Source: Candidatus Saccharimonadota bacterium
GTDB taxonomy: Bacteria; Patescibacteriota; Saccharimonadia; Saccharimonadales; Saccharimonadaceae
DNA length: 36,745 nt
Assembly (NCBI GenBank): GCA_017420185.1
Contig: JAFOJM010000029.1
Location: forward strand, 1 to 36,745
Reading direction: 5' to 3'
This document shows, in pieces, positions 16,395 to 23,837 of this stretch (position 1 is the first letter of the stretch; each line of letters opens with the position of its first letter). The position numbers and the translations under genes are program-made. Under the pieces are notes generated by a model that saw only the letters and a program-made list of their open reading frames with translations, did no database searches and had not been told where the DNA came from.

Positions 16395-16991
16395 CTACTC
16401 AGCTACACAGCGAATAGAGTAGCCGTAGTGCCTGCTACTGCTGCGAGACAGGCCGACACCGCCGTAACCGAGTTCTAGGTCGTACGCGCCGCTGTTACCG
16501 TAGACCGTACTAGACACCGTACTAGACCAATAGCTACCGTCGCTACCGGTGTACTTCAGCGAACCACTGTAGACGAGGCCAGACCGAGCCAACCACAAAG
16601 GTGCTGTACGAATAGCGTTAAAACCACCTTCTAAATAATTAGCATAAGTACAAGTACCGCCACAATTTTGCAATTCCCCAGCAATATCGTAGCTATAAAT
16701 CATAGTGCCTAACTCATTACCCTCTAATGGGTCATCATTTGTTTGCCTACCAGTAGGCAGTCTCCATCCAGCAGGACAAATGGATGTAGCCATATCATCG
16801 TATTCAGTAGTTATGCTGGAGGTGTCATTATTTGCCACCGCAGCAGACCAGTTGTAGCAGTTACCAGCGTGATTCTTTGCACTACAATCTGGATGTTCGG
16901 CCTGACAGGCTTCTAGTGAAGTGTATTGTGTATCGTTACTCGTATCGCCAAAGCTATAGTAGTATACGTCGCCCGGATCTGCGGAGCACCG
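16395..16991 (-). pseudogene. Truncated FISUMP-domain gene (3' cassette without start)
   Basis: The minus-strand frame is open from an in-frame TGA at 16994-16992 down to the TAG at 16395. The product matches only the C-terminal part of the full-length surface protein at 21051-22502: DGSYWSS, GWRLPTG, SAVANNDTSS and the ending GYSIRCVAE align with its DYWSSAV, GWRLPTY, TAAVAMNSS and GYSLRCVAR. The signal peptide, Ser/Thr-rich N-terminal region and LADGNIWMTQNL segment are missing. There is no ATG with a ribosome site; a GTG at 16838 is internal to the homology. The homology stops precisely where the structured element C1 begins (about 16986). The terminator is intact. It may be a decayed gene or a silent donor cassette. 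Confidence 0.75.
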
Positions 16992-17110
16992 TCAGGGGTG
17001 CTAAGTTTTATCATTTTTCCGGAACGGATTCACGACAAAGCCCTTGCGGTGCCATTATTTTCGTGGATCATTCCTTAACAGGACGTTCCGTATAATGATA
17101 AAGCTTAGCA
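16986..17110 (-). repeat. Structured element, family C, copy 1
   Basis: Read on the minus strand: an outer stem TGCTAAGCTTTATCATT (from 17110) paired with AATGATAAAACTTAGCA, extended by CGGAACG/CGTTCCG. An inner stem GATCCACGA/TCGTGAATC follows, then an apical loop holding TGGCACCGCAAGGGC. The 3' mini-hairpin GCACC-CCTGAC-GGTGC (17001-16986) comes last. Layout, loop and 3' hairpin match copy C2 at 20671 while the stem bases differ. No strong promoter is visible upstream on the minus strand (a CATAAT box at 17121-17116 is only a weak candidate). Confidence 0.55.
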
Positions 17111-17184
17111 ATATTATTATGACACGCTTATATTAATTTTGCGCAATATTTTTTATGCTTTTTTCGGCTTTTCAGTAGCTACTT

Positions 17185-17314
17185 GGTGTTGTTTCATAAA
17201 TCATACGATGACTGGTCACACCTCTATTGGACACACTCTAGGACCGTTCGGCCAAGCCTATGGTCCCAATAATAGAGGTTGCGACCAGTCTCCAGGCTAT
17301 TTATGCAAAATGCC
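17185..17314. mobile_element. MITE-like hairpin element, family A, copy 4
   Basis: 130 bp. Left end GGTGTTGTTTCATAAATC, right end ATTTATGCAAAATGCC (reads inward as GGCATTTTGCATAAAT). Core stem ACTGGTCACACCTCTATTGG with CCAATAATAGAGG and TTGCGACCAGT; apical GGACCGTTCGGCC and TATGGTCC. No clear target duplication (TAGCTACTT left, ATATTTTAA right), so this is probably an old copy. Confidence 0.75.
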
Positions 17315-17354
17315 ATATTTTAATATGAAATTTTATATAAAATAATAAAATACG

Positions 17355-17363
17355 TGTTATAAT
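17355..17363 (+). promoter_or_regulatory. Extended -10 promoter of the FAD oxidase gene
   Basis: TG-T-TATAAT, ending 11 nt before the ATG at 17374. The predicted leader is only about 4 nt, with no ribosome site. Confidence 0.6.
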
Positions 17364-17373
17364 CGTAAACAGG

Positions 17374-18960
17374 ATGGGCAAGATTACCAAGTATTTGAAT
17401 CAGCTAATTGTAGGAAACGTTTTTGACACGCCAGATATTTTGGAGTGCTATGCCGTGGATAGGTCTGCGCTCAAAGTCAAGCCGAAGTTTGTAGCGTTTC
17501 CAGAGTCTACCGACGACATCAGTAAATTGATGCGGTTTTTTAATCAGATTGCCGCAAAGGATATACCAGTATCTGTGGCCGTGCGCGGAGCAGGGCTTGA
17601 TACAGGCGGAGCAGACCTCACGACTGGCTTAGTGATTTCTACCGAAAAGCTCAACCGCATGCTAGAAATAGACCCGCGCGAGAGATTAGTACGGGTACAG
17701 GCCGGGATGACTCTGCATGAGCTCAACACCGCGTTGTCTGTGTCTGGTTTGACTATCCCCATAAGCGGACACAAGCACGATACTATCGGTGGTCTGATTT
17801 CTAATGCCCCAGTAGATGCTAAAGCAGCTAAGTATGGTGGTATTATGAATTATGTCGAGCGGCTGGAAGTAGTACTAGCCAATGGTGAATGCTTGCAGAC
17901 TAGCCGTATGAAAAAATATTATGTTGCCAAAAAAGCTACGGAAAAGTCTCTAGAAGGCGATATCTATCGCAAGCTTGCTAGGCTACTCCACGATAAGGCT
18001 GAGATTATCGATGATATCGGCAAAGATATCCATAATCGTAGTGGGTATCCCAATATCGCAAGAATCCAATACAAAGACACTACCGACCTGGCGCCGATCT
18101 TCGCTGGTGCGCAAGGTACACTTGGCATTATCTCAGAGGTAATCCTGCATGCTGTGCCACTACGCAAGCGTCCGTTCCGAGTGGTAGCTACGTTCAAGGA
18201 ATTGGAACCGGCCATAGACTATGCTTATGCACTAAGAGCTTTACGCCCTAGCGAGATTAATCTGTATGATCTCAAAATAGTACAGGAAGCCCGCGAGTCT
18301 GGTAAAAATCTAGACGGAGTGATTCGCAAGCTAGAGAATGGGTTTGTGATATTTGCTAGCTTTGATGAGCGCGTAAACACTTGCGCCAAGAAGCTCGCTT
18401 TACTAAAGGAGCGTTTCCCACGTACTACTAAGTATATTATTGAGTCTCCAGACACTCAGTCTATGCTGAATGAGTTTGAAAACTCCCTGGCCGTGTATCT
18501 GAATGCTTCCAAGAATAGTGAACGTGTACCAGTACTGACAGACTTTTACTTGCCGGCACACAATCTAGACAGTTTCCTTAAAGATTTGAAGGTGCTAGAG
18601 CAAAAGTTAGATCTAGACTTGGCCTTGTATGGGTCTTATGCTACATCTACATACAGCCTGAGGCCTAAATTCCACCTAGACGACAAAGATTACGCAAAAA
18701 AGGTGGCAACGTTCCTACGTGCAGGTGCGTATGTGATAGATAGGCAAGACGGCAAGCTGGCCGGTGGCTCACCAGAAGGGCGGCTCAAAGCCGTGGTTAC
18801 TAACACTGAGATGCGTGAATCCGAAAAGGCTCTATATGAGAAGATAAAGGAAATCTTTGACCGCAACGGCGTACTGAATCCTGATATCAAGCTAGGGGCG
18901 AGCTCTAAATTTACCTTGACGCATTTTCGGACTACTAGTCTGCCGAAAATTATGGTATAA
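17374..18960 (+). CDS. FAD-binding oxidase (PCMH / GlcD-like)
   Basis: 528 residues. The N-terminal half is a PCMH-type FAD-binding domain: KPKFVAFPESTDDISKLMRF opens the fold, SVAVRGAGLDTGGADLTTGLVI is the flavin loop, then VRVQAGMTLHELN, the GHKHDTIGGLISNAP flavin-contact region and AQGTLGIISEVIL. The C-terminal half corresponds to the FAD-linked oxidase C-terminal cap and ends with the usual FDRNGVLNPDIKLG-type closing motif. Family members oxidise 2-hydroxy acids such as glycolate or lactate, but the substrate cannot be told from sequence. No Fe-S partner subunit is nearby. Transcribed from its own -10 as a nearly leaderless unit; the tig promoter overlaps its stop codon. Confidence 0.85.
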   Translation: MGKITKYLNQLIVGNVFDTPDILECYAVDRSALKVKPKFVAFPESTDDISKLMRFFNQIAAKDIPVSVAVRGAGLDTGGADLTTGLVISTEKLNRMLEIDPRERLVRVQAGMTLHELNTALSVSGLTIPISGHKHDTIGGLISNAPVDAKAAKYGGIMNYVERLEVVLANGECLQTSRMKKYYVAKKATEKSLEGDIYRKLARLLHDKAEIIDDIGKDIHNRSGYPNIARIQYKDTTDLAPIFAGAQGTLGIISEVILHAVPLRKRPFRVVATFKELEPAIDYAYALRALRPSEINLYDLKIVQEARESGKNLDGVIRKLENGFVIFASFDERVNTCAKKLALLKERFPRTTKYIIESPDTQSMLNEFENSLAVYLNASKNSERVPVLTDFYLPAHNLDSFLKDLKVLEQKLDLDLALYGSYATSTYSLRPKFHLDDKDYAKKVATFLRAGAYVIDRQDGKLAGGSPEGRLKAVVTNTEMRESEKALYEKIKEIFDRNGVLNPDIKLGASSKFTLTHFRTTSLPKIMV

Positions 18961-18961
18961 T
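18953..18961 (+). promoter_or_regulatory. Extended -10 promoter of tig
   Basis: TG-G-TATAAT overlaps the TAA stop of the upstream oxidase gene (18958-18960). The leader is about 16 nt with an AAGGAG ribosome site. Confidence 0.6.
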
Positions 18962-18983
18962 ATATTAAATTTAAGGAGTATTT

Positions 18984-20258
18984 ATGAAAACTGCAGTAAA
19001 AAAACTGTCTGATTCGCGCGTGGAGATCACCGTGACTTTGGACGCAGAAGACTTGAAGCCCATCAAGGATAAGGCGCTAGAAAAGCTTGCCAAGGAAATA
19101 CATGTGGAAGGGTTCCGCAAGGGTAAGGTACCGGTAGATGTGGCTAAGAAATTTATCCCAGAAAACGACCTAAACGCCGAGACCGTAGACGCGGCCGTAC
19201 GTGCCACCGTAGTGGAGGCTTTTGCTAAGCACGAGAAATCCCCGCTAGTACTGCCTAGCGTAAATGTTACCAAGTACGTACCAGATGAGATAGTAGAGTA
19301 TACTGCGACTGCAGATATCGTCCCAGAGATAAAGCTAGGTGACTACAAGAATCTTGGCGTCAAGCGCCCAGAGACCAAGGTGACTAAGAAGGATGTAGAC
19401 GGCGTGCTAGACGACCTAGCAATGAATTTTGCCGAGAAGAAAACAGTTAAGCGCGCTGCTGCCGAAGGTGACGAGGTAATTATAGATTTCGTGGGCAAGA
19501 AAGACGGCGAGGCTTTTAAGGGTGGCTCCGCTAAAGATTATAAGCTTACACTCGGGTCGCATACTTTTATCCCAGGATTCGAAGAGGGAATTGTCGGGCA
19601 CGAGCCGGGCGATAAGTTTAACCTAAAACTTACTTTTCCTGAAGATTATGGCGTAGCAGACTTGGCTGGCGCTAAGACTGTATTTGAAGTACTATTAAAA
19701 CAAGTGAATGAGGTAAAGAAAGCAAAGCTAGATGACGAGCTAGCAGCCAAGTGTGGGCTAAAGACCATAGACGAGCTAAAAGAAGATATTGAGAAGAATA
19801 TTTCCGCACGTAATGCTCATCAGCAAGAAGAAAAATTCAAAGACGACCTAGTGAATGCACTGGTCAAGAAATCCAAAATTCCAGCACCTGAGATACTAAT
19901 AGATGATCAGCTCAGGATGATTCGCGACGATATGACTCGCAATGCAGAGTCACGTGGGATGAGCTTTGAAGAGTTCTTGAAGAGCGCTGGCGAAACCACG
20001 GAAAGCTGGGAAAAGCAAGCTCGCAAGGTAGCCGAAGCGCGTGTGAAAGCGTCTCTAGTGCTCCAAGCTCTCGCCGTAGAGCAGAAAATCACCGTATCAG
20101 ACGATGTCGTAGCGGCCAAAATCGCCGAGTTGAAAGACGTATACAAGAAATCCCCAGAGGCTCTAAAAAATCTCAAAGATCCAAATGTCAAAATGGACAT
20201 CAAAAATCGTCTCACCATAGAGAAGACACTAGATTTCTTGGTAGATGCAAATAAATAA
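18984..20258 (+). CDS. tig: Trigger factor
   Basis: Ribosome-bound chaperone that meets nascent chains at the exit tunnel. The 424-residue protein has the ribosome-docking signature GFRKGKVP (residues 43-50) in the N-terminal domain. An FKBP-type PPIase domain spans about 155-240 (GDEVIIDFVGKKDGEAF and HTFIPGFEEGIVG), and the C-terminal helical chaperone arms fill about 245-424. Length and order are normal. An AAGGAG site 7 nt before the ATG and its own promoter (overlapping the previous stop) support separate expression. The usual clpP/clpX neighbours are absent. Confidence 0.96.
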   Translation: MKTAVKKLSDSRVEITVTLDAEDLKPIKDKALEKLAKEIHVEGFRKGKVPVDVAKKFIPENDLNAETVDAAVRATVVEAFAKHEKSPLVLPSVNVTKYVPDEIVEYTATADIVPEIKLGDYKNLGVKRPETKVTKKDVDGVLDDLAMNFAEKKTVKRAAAEGDEVIIDFVGKKDGEAFKGGSAKDYKLTLGSHTFIPGFEEGIVGHEPGDKFNLKLTFPEDYGVADLAGAKTVFEVLLKQVNEVKKAKLDDELAAKCGLKTIDELKEDIEKNISARNAHQQEEKFKDDLVNALVKKSKIPAPEILIDDQLRMIRDDMTRNAESRGMSFEEFLKSAGETTESWEKQARKVAEARVKASLVLQALAVEQKITVSDDVVAAKIAELKDVYKKSPEALKNLKDPNVKMDIKNRLTIEKTLDFLVDANK

Positions 20259-20272
20259 TCTGCTAGAAAAGC

Positions 20273-20297
20273 AAAATAGCCCTGCGGGGCTATTTTT
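20273..20297 (+). terminator. Terminator of tig
   Basis: AAAATAGCCC TGC GGGGCTATTTTT stem-loop, 15 nt after the stop. Confidence 0.85.
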
Positions 20298-20391
20298 ACA
20301 TTTAACCCTAAAGATTTTTATAAATTATGACGCCTCGCGGGTCCTGTCCGCACATATTTTTTGGCAGTAGTATTTGACTTAGGTATGCCAA

Positions 20392-20543
20392 GGCATTATT
20401 TCATAACTCACCATATTTCGGAAGCTACGTGATGTGATAATCGGAGATTATATCACATCACTCCACCCCTCCGGCGGCCAAACTCGCTAAAGCCAAGTTT
20501 GGCCTTAATGTTCCTCAATATTGGTGAATTATGCAATAATGCT
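20392..20543. mobile_element. MITE, family B, copy 2
   Basis: 152 bp, same length as B1. Ends GGCATTATTTCATAACTC (left) and TTATGCAATAATGCT (right). The first inner hairpin is GTGATGTGATAA/TTATATCACATCA and the second GGCCAAACT/AAGTTTGGCC. Both differ in sequence from B1 but keep the pairing. The joints CGGAAGCT, CTCCACCCCTCCGG and TTAATGTTCCTC match B1. No target duplication survives (GTATGCCAA / GCTTTACTA). Confidence 0.8.
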
Positions 20544-20609
20544 GCTTTACTATATATTTTAAAGATTAGGAGCTTTAGGGACTGCAGTTAACAATAGAGA
20601 AAAAGTTCT

Positions 20610-20634
20610 GTTGTAAAAAATACAACACTTTTTT
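20610..20634 (+). terminator. Small terminator-like hairpin
   Basis: GTTGTA-AAAAA-TACAAC stem followed by ACTTTTTT, just upstream of the C2 promoter. Which transcript it ends is unclear; none is visible upstream beyond tig. Confidence 0.5.
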
Positions 20635-20636
20635 AA

Positions 20637-20664
20637 TAGACAAAAATATTATGTGTGTTATAAT
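20637..20664 (+). promoter_or_regulatory. Promoter of structured RNA C2
   Basis: TAGACA (20637-20642), 16-nt spacer ending TGT, TATAAT (20659-20664). Predicted +1 is about 20671, the exact first base of the C2 outer stem. Confidence 0.65.
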
Positions 20665-20670
20665 GGTAGT

Positions 20671-20818
20671 GTAAAACACTATTATTTAAAAACATAGCAC
20701 ATTTTTATTTAAATGCTTCGTACTTAGTCTTAGGTGGCACCGTGAGGTTCTATTATGACTGTGTACGGAGCTATGTAGATGATAGTGTTTTGCACCCCTG
20801 ATGGTGCCATTTTTGTTT
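20671..20818 (+). ncRNA. Candidate structured RNA, family C, copy 2
   Basis: About 148 nt from its own promoter to a terminator-like end. Outer stem: AAAACACTAT (20673-20682) and ACATAGC (20692-20698) with GCTATGT (20770-20776) and ATAGTGTTTT (20782-20791). Inner stem: CTTCGTACTTAGTC (20716-20729) with GACTGTGTACGGAG (20757-20770). Apical loop: TAGGTGGCACCGTGAGG. 3' hairpin: GCACC-CCTGAT-GGTGC, then CATTTTTG. The 3' strand CCCCTGATGGTGCCAT (20795-20810) can also pair with ATGGCACCGTCAGGGG (20840-20855), giving a competing 16-bp stem. It could be a stand-alone RNA or an attenuator for the FISUMP gene at 21051. Confidence 0.55.
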
Positions 20819-20880
20819 ATTAGAACCTTCATGTCAAAGATGGCACCGTCAGGGGGAATAAAAGCAAATTAACAAGTAGT

Positions 20881-21021
20881 ATTACGTTATTTATTATTAT
20901 CCCGGAAGCTGCGTGATGTGATAAGTGAAATATTATCACATCACTCCGCCCCTCCGACGCACAAATCCGCCTAAAGGTGAATTTGTGCTTAATGTTCCTC
21001 GATAATAACGAATAACGTAAT
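20881..21021. repeat. Family B structured element, copy 3, with a different outer stem
   Basis: The B core (CGGAAGCT, CTCCGCCCCTCCG, TTAATGTTCCTC) is present. The termini are ATTACGTTATT (20881-20891) and AATAACGTAAT (21011-21021), unrelated in sequence to the other copies but still perfectly inverted. The outer stem continues through TTATTATC/GATAATAA. The second hairpin is rewritten too (GCACAAATCC with GAATTTGTGC). No IS-type ends, so this copy may be immobile or a functional derivative. Its right end lies 29 bp before the FISUMP gene start. Confidence 0.75.
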
Positions 21022-21050
21022 ATAACGAAAAATTTAATAAAGGAGTATAC

Positions 21051-22502
21051 ATGAAGATACGCGGTAAAGCTATCGCAATAAAAAATTTCACCCTAGGCAT
21101 AGCATCCACACTAAGCCTAGCCACTATTCTTGGTGTAGGAATATACAGTGCTACTAATATAGTAAATAATACTAATAATGCAAATGCACTATCCTATAGT
21201 ACCAATGAAGATATCTCCTTTACCTTTAAACCTACATTATCCATCAGTCTATCTACAGGTGCTCTTACTATAGACAATCTAGTACCAGGTACTACTAGTG
21301 GTAGTAATGCAGTCACAGTCACAGTATCATCCAATACTCCATATGGCTATGTATTATCAGCTGGAGTAGGTAGTACAGTATCTACAGACCCATACTACAA
21401 TACATCCGACTTAGTACATGATAACCCTACTACACAAGTACCTACAACCAATAAATTCAGCAGTATAGCTACTAGTGCAAGCCTACCAACTCTAGACACA
21501 GACAATACCTGGGGCTACAGCACTTCTACAGATGGCGGTACTAACTGGTCCACTTATTCAGGCTTATCGCATGCAGAAACAAAACCATTACTAGATATAT
21601 CCGACCCAGCACAGCCTAGTACTATAGACTTTAAGATAGCTGCTCGTTCAGCCTCCACCCAAGCCAGTGGTACTTACAACAATATCATCACCTTCTATGC
21701 AGTGGGGAAACCGAAGCCACCTGACTATATGCAAGAACCAGAAATCATCAAGACTAAACTAAAGAATGTTGGCGATGAGTTGCAAGCTATAGACCAACGT
21801 GATGGTAAAGAATACTGGGTTGCCAGACTCGCTGACGGCAACATCTGGATGACTCAAAACCTAGACTTAAGCATAGAAGCCGGCAGGACCTACACCAGTG
21901 CAGATACAGACCTAGCTAACTCTACTATTGGCACTACCTGGACACCTACTGTATCTACTACCACCACTTCTAGCTGGATTGGTTCTTATACTGCTCCACA
22001 ATCCTACGATCCAGGCAATCTTTACTGGAATGGTAATGTAACTACTCGTGATGGCACTCTTAGCGACAGAACCACAACAGATCCATCTGCTACGTCTGGT
22101 GGTACTCACTATCATGTAGGTAACTACTACAACTGGACTGCTGCAGTAGCTATGAATAGCTCTAGCGGTAAAAATAGTGGGGATATGGACCAATCCATCT
22201 GCCCAGCTGGCTGGAGACTACCTACCTATAGTGGTGATAAGTCTTACCTAAACCTAAAGGATGCCCAAGGCTTTACTTCTGGCATCGGCGGCAATATCCA
22301 AAACGCTCCTACCTATTTCGTATATGGTGGCCTCTGGTTTGGCGGCTCGCGCTACGTAGATAGCAGCGGGGACTACTGGTCTAGTGCAGTGTTCATTGCT
22401 ACCAGCGCGTACCTACTCCGCTTCAGTGCCTATGGCGAGCTGCACCCTCAGGATAACGGCTATAAGCAAAACGGCTACTCATTGCGGTGCGTAGCTAGGT
22501 AG
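21051..22502 (+). CDS. Secreted FISUMP-domain surface protein
   Basis: 483 residues. A signal segment (about 1-45, basic KIRGKAIAIKNF then a hydrophobic core, cleavage likely after NNANA) leads to a Ser/Thr-rich beta region (46-225; SLSTGALTIDNLVPG, VTVTVSSNTPYGYVL) common in CPR surface proteins. The FISUMP domain (about 250-483) follows, with YWVARLADGNIWMTQNLDL, HVGNYYNWTAAVA, SICPAGWRLPTY, DYWSSAV and the terminal GYSLRCVAR. FISUMP domains probably have a C-type-lectin-like fold used for binding. No C-terminal anchor is visible. AAAGGAG precedes the ATG. It lies downstream of RNA C2 and element B3, and no other promoter is obvious. A shorter homologue lies at 16395. Confidence 0.88.
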   Translation: MKIRGKAIAIKNFTLGIASTLSLATILGVGIYSATNIVNNTNNANALSYSTNEDISFTFKPTLSISLSTGALTIDNLVPGTTSGSNAVTVTVSSNTPYGYVLSAGVGSTVSTDPYYNTSDLVHDNPTTQVPTTNKFSSIATSASLPTLDTDNTWGYSTSTDGGTNWSTYSGLSHAETKPLLDISDPAQPSTIDFKIAARSASTQASGTYNNIITFYAVGKPKPPDYMQEPEIIKTKLKNVGDELQAIDQRDGKEYWVARLADGNIWMTQNLDLSIEAGRTYTSADTDLANSTIGTTWTPTVSTTTTSSWIGSYTAPQSYDPGNLYWNGNVTTRDGTLSDRTTTDPSATSGGTHYHVGNYYNWTAAVAMNSSSGKNSGDMDQSICPAGWRLPTYSGDKSYLNLKDAQGFTSGIGGNIQNAPTYFVYGGLWFGGSRYVDSSGDYWSSAVFIATSAYLLRFSAYGELHPQDNGYKQNGYSLRCVAR

Positions 22503-22575
22503 TAGTTTGGCTTTTTCTACTTCCAGCCTCTCCGAAATCCAATTGAGGCCATAGTACAGTGCGAAAGTAGTACTG

Positions 22576-22604
22576 TGGACTTTTGAGGATAAGTATGATA
22601 TAAT
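22576..22604 (+). promoter_or_regulatory. Promoter of rpsL-rpsG
   Basis: TGGACT (22576-22581), 17-nt spacer ending TGA, TATAAT (22599-22604). +1 is near 22611, giving a leader of about 155 nt. Confidence 0.7.
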
Positions 22605-22610
22605 GGTCTC

Positions 22611-22765
22611 AAGAGTTTCGGCTGGTTTGGGATTGCTGTAAACAAACCGGCAAGTAGTGACCACTAGATATGGTGTACTGTAGCTGTGAATTGGCCGTAC
22701 AGACGCTATATATAGCGTAGTGGGTGCTACCATATATAATATATTAATCTAAAAGGAAGAAAAGA
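22611..22765 (+). promoter_or_regulatory. Structured leader of the S12-S7 operon
   Basis: Contains GCTGGTTTG (22619-22627) pairing with CAAACCGGC (22644-22652), a likely GTACTGTA...GTACAG interaction, and CGCTATATATAGCG (22706-22719). By analogy with other ribosomal operons it could be an autoregulatory S7-type or S12-type binding site (inference). Confidence 0.4.
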
Positions 22766-23179
22766 ATGCCAACTATCAATCAGTTGATTCGTAAGCCCAG
22801 GAAAAAGGCTGCGAAAAAATCCAAATCTCCAGCACTTGGGTCTATAGTGAATACTCTAAAGACTAAGCGCTATGAGAAGGCTGCACCACTGAAGCGTGGT
22901 GTATGTATAAAAGTAACTACCAAGACACCAAAAAAGCCTAACTCAGCTATGCGTAAGGTAGCACGTGTGCGCCTAACCAATGGCCAAGAAGTCTGGGCTT
23001 ACATCGGTGGCGAGGGGCACAATCTGCAGGAGCACGCCGTAGTGCTAGTACGCGGTGGCCGTGTACCAGATCTACCTGGTGTACGTTATCATATAGTACG
23101 CGGTACACTAGATCTCCAGGGTGTACAAGGTCGCAAGCAAGGGCGCAGTAAATATGGCGCCAAAAAGGAGGGTAAGTAA
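22766..23179 (+). CDS. rpsL: Ribosomal protein S12
   Basis: uS12, the decoding-centre protein. 137 residues beginning [14 protein letters not shown]. The universal [23 protein letters not shown] (near residues 51-73, containing the Lys affected in streptomycin resistance) and [17 protein letters not shown] are intact. An AAGGAAG ribosome site precedes the ATG. The stop overlaps the rpsG start by one base (TAATG), so the two are translationally coupled. fusA and tuf do not follow, so the str operon is split in this genome. Confidence 0.98.
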   Translation: MPTINQLIRKPRKKAAKKSKSPALGSIVNTLKTKRYEKAAPLKRGVCIKVTTKTPKKPNSAMRKVARVRLTNGQEVWAYIGGEGHNLQEHAVVLVRGGRVPDLPGVRYHIVRGTLDLQGVQGRKQGRSKYGAKKEGK

Positions 23180-23655
23180 TGCCACGTAAAACTACCAAAT
23201 CATTAGTGCGAAAAGTAAATCCTGATCGCAAATATCAGTCTATCCTAGTGCAAAGACTTATCAACAAGTCTATGCTAGACGGCAAAAAGCAGGTAGCCGA
23301 GCGCGCAGTATATAGCGCCATAGAAGGTGCTGCCAAGAAGCTAAAGTCTGAGAACCCAGTAGAGGTACTAGAGAAAGCTATCGCCAATGTATCGCCAGAT
23401 TTTGAAGTAAAATCTCGCCGTGTAGGTGGCGCTAACTACCAGATACCTTTCCCAATCCATGGGCACAGACAGCTGCATTTTGCCTTTTCGTGGTTAGTGC
23501 AGTCTGCAAGAGCCAGAAGTGGTATGCCATATGCGAAGCGCTTGGAAGCTGAAATAGTAGATGCCTACAACGAGACTGGCGCTGCCTTCAAGAAGAAGGA
23601 AGATTGCCATAGGATGGCAGAGGCAAACCGCGCCTTCGCACATTTTGCGCGCTAG
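23179..23655 (+). CDS. rpsG: Ribosomal protein S7
   Basis: uS7, which nucleates assembly of the 30S head. 158 residues: PRKTTKSLVRKVNPDRKYQS, then LINKSMLDGKKQVAERAVYSA and VSPDFEVKSRRVGGANYQIPFPI, with the C-terminal HRMAEANRAFAHFAR helix complete. It overlaps rpsL by one base. Several hairpins follow in place of fusA. Confidence 0.98.
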   Translation: MPRKTTKSLVRKVNPDRKYQSILVQRLINKSMLDGKKQVAERAVYSAIEGAAKKLKSENPVEVLEKAIANVSPDFEVKSRRVGGANYQIPFPIHGHRQLHFAFSWLVQSARARSGMPYAKRLEAEIVDAYNETGAAFKKKEDCHRMAEANRAFAHFAR

Positions 23656-23659
23656 CGCT

Positions 23660-23688
23660 TAAACTCTTTTCCGGAGGAAAAGAGTTTA
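23660..23688 (+). other. Strong hairpin directly after rpsG
   Basis: TAAACTCTTTTCC / GGAAAAGAGTTTA, a 13-bp perfect stem with a 3-nt loop and no T-run behind it. Starts 5 nt after the stop; possibly an mRNA-stabilising or processing structure. Confidence 0.7.
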
Positions 23689-23706
23689 GCAGAAAAGGCC
23701 AGTTAG

Positions 23707-23748
23707 AAAACTGAGTTGGAAGTCAATCCCAACTCAGTTTTGGTTTTT
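23707..23748 (+). terminator. Terminator of rpsL-rpsG
   Basis: AAAACTGAGTTGG / CCAACTCAGTTTT 13-bp stem with a 9-nt loop, followed by GGTTTTTAG. Confidence 0.8.
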
Positions 23749-23750
23749 AG

Positions 23751-23777
23751 CCTGACAATCCCGTTGGGATCGTCAGG
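23751..23777. other. Hairpin in the rpsG-gap spacer
   Basis: CCTGACAATCCC / GGGATCGTCAGG with a 3-nt loop and one internal mismatch. No T-run. Confidence 0.6.
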
Positions 23778-23837
23778 TAAGGTCGGCTACATTCTTTGCG
23801 AGGCATCCCTACTAAACAATTTTATCGGTGCTAGCGC

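Noticed and set aside
17139-17345. 68-codon plus-strand ORF.
   Set aside because: It consists mostly of element A4, with no ribosome site or protein-like composition.
20731-20747. TAGGTGGCACCGTGAGG resembles the T-box motif AGGGTGGNACCGCG.
   Set aside because: There is no Stem I with specifier loop upstream (the transcript starts only about 60 nt before), the motif sits in an apical loop rather than an antiterminator, and the downstream gene is not amino-acid related. Kept only as part of family C.
16395-22502. Diversity-generating retroelement variable region in the FISUMP C-termini.
   Set aside because: No reverse transcriptase, no template repeat and no adenine-biased pattern that I can show by eye. 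A search of the rest of the genome would be needed.
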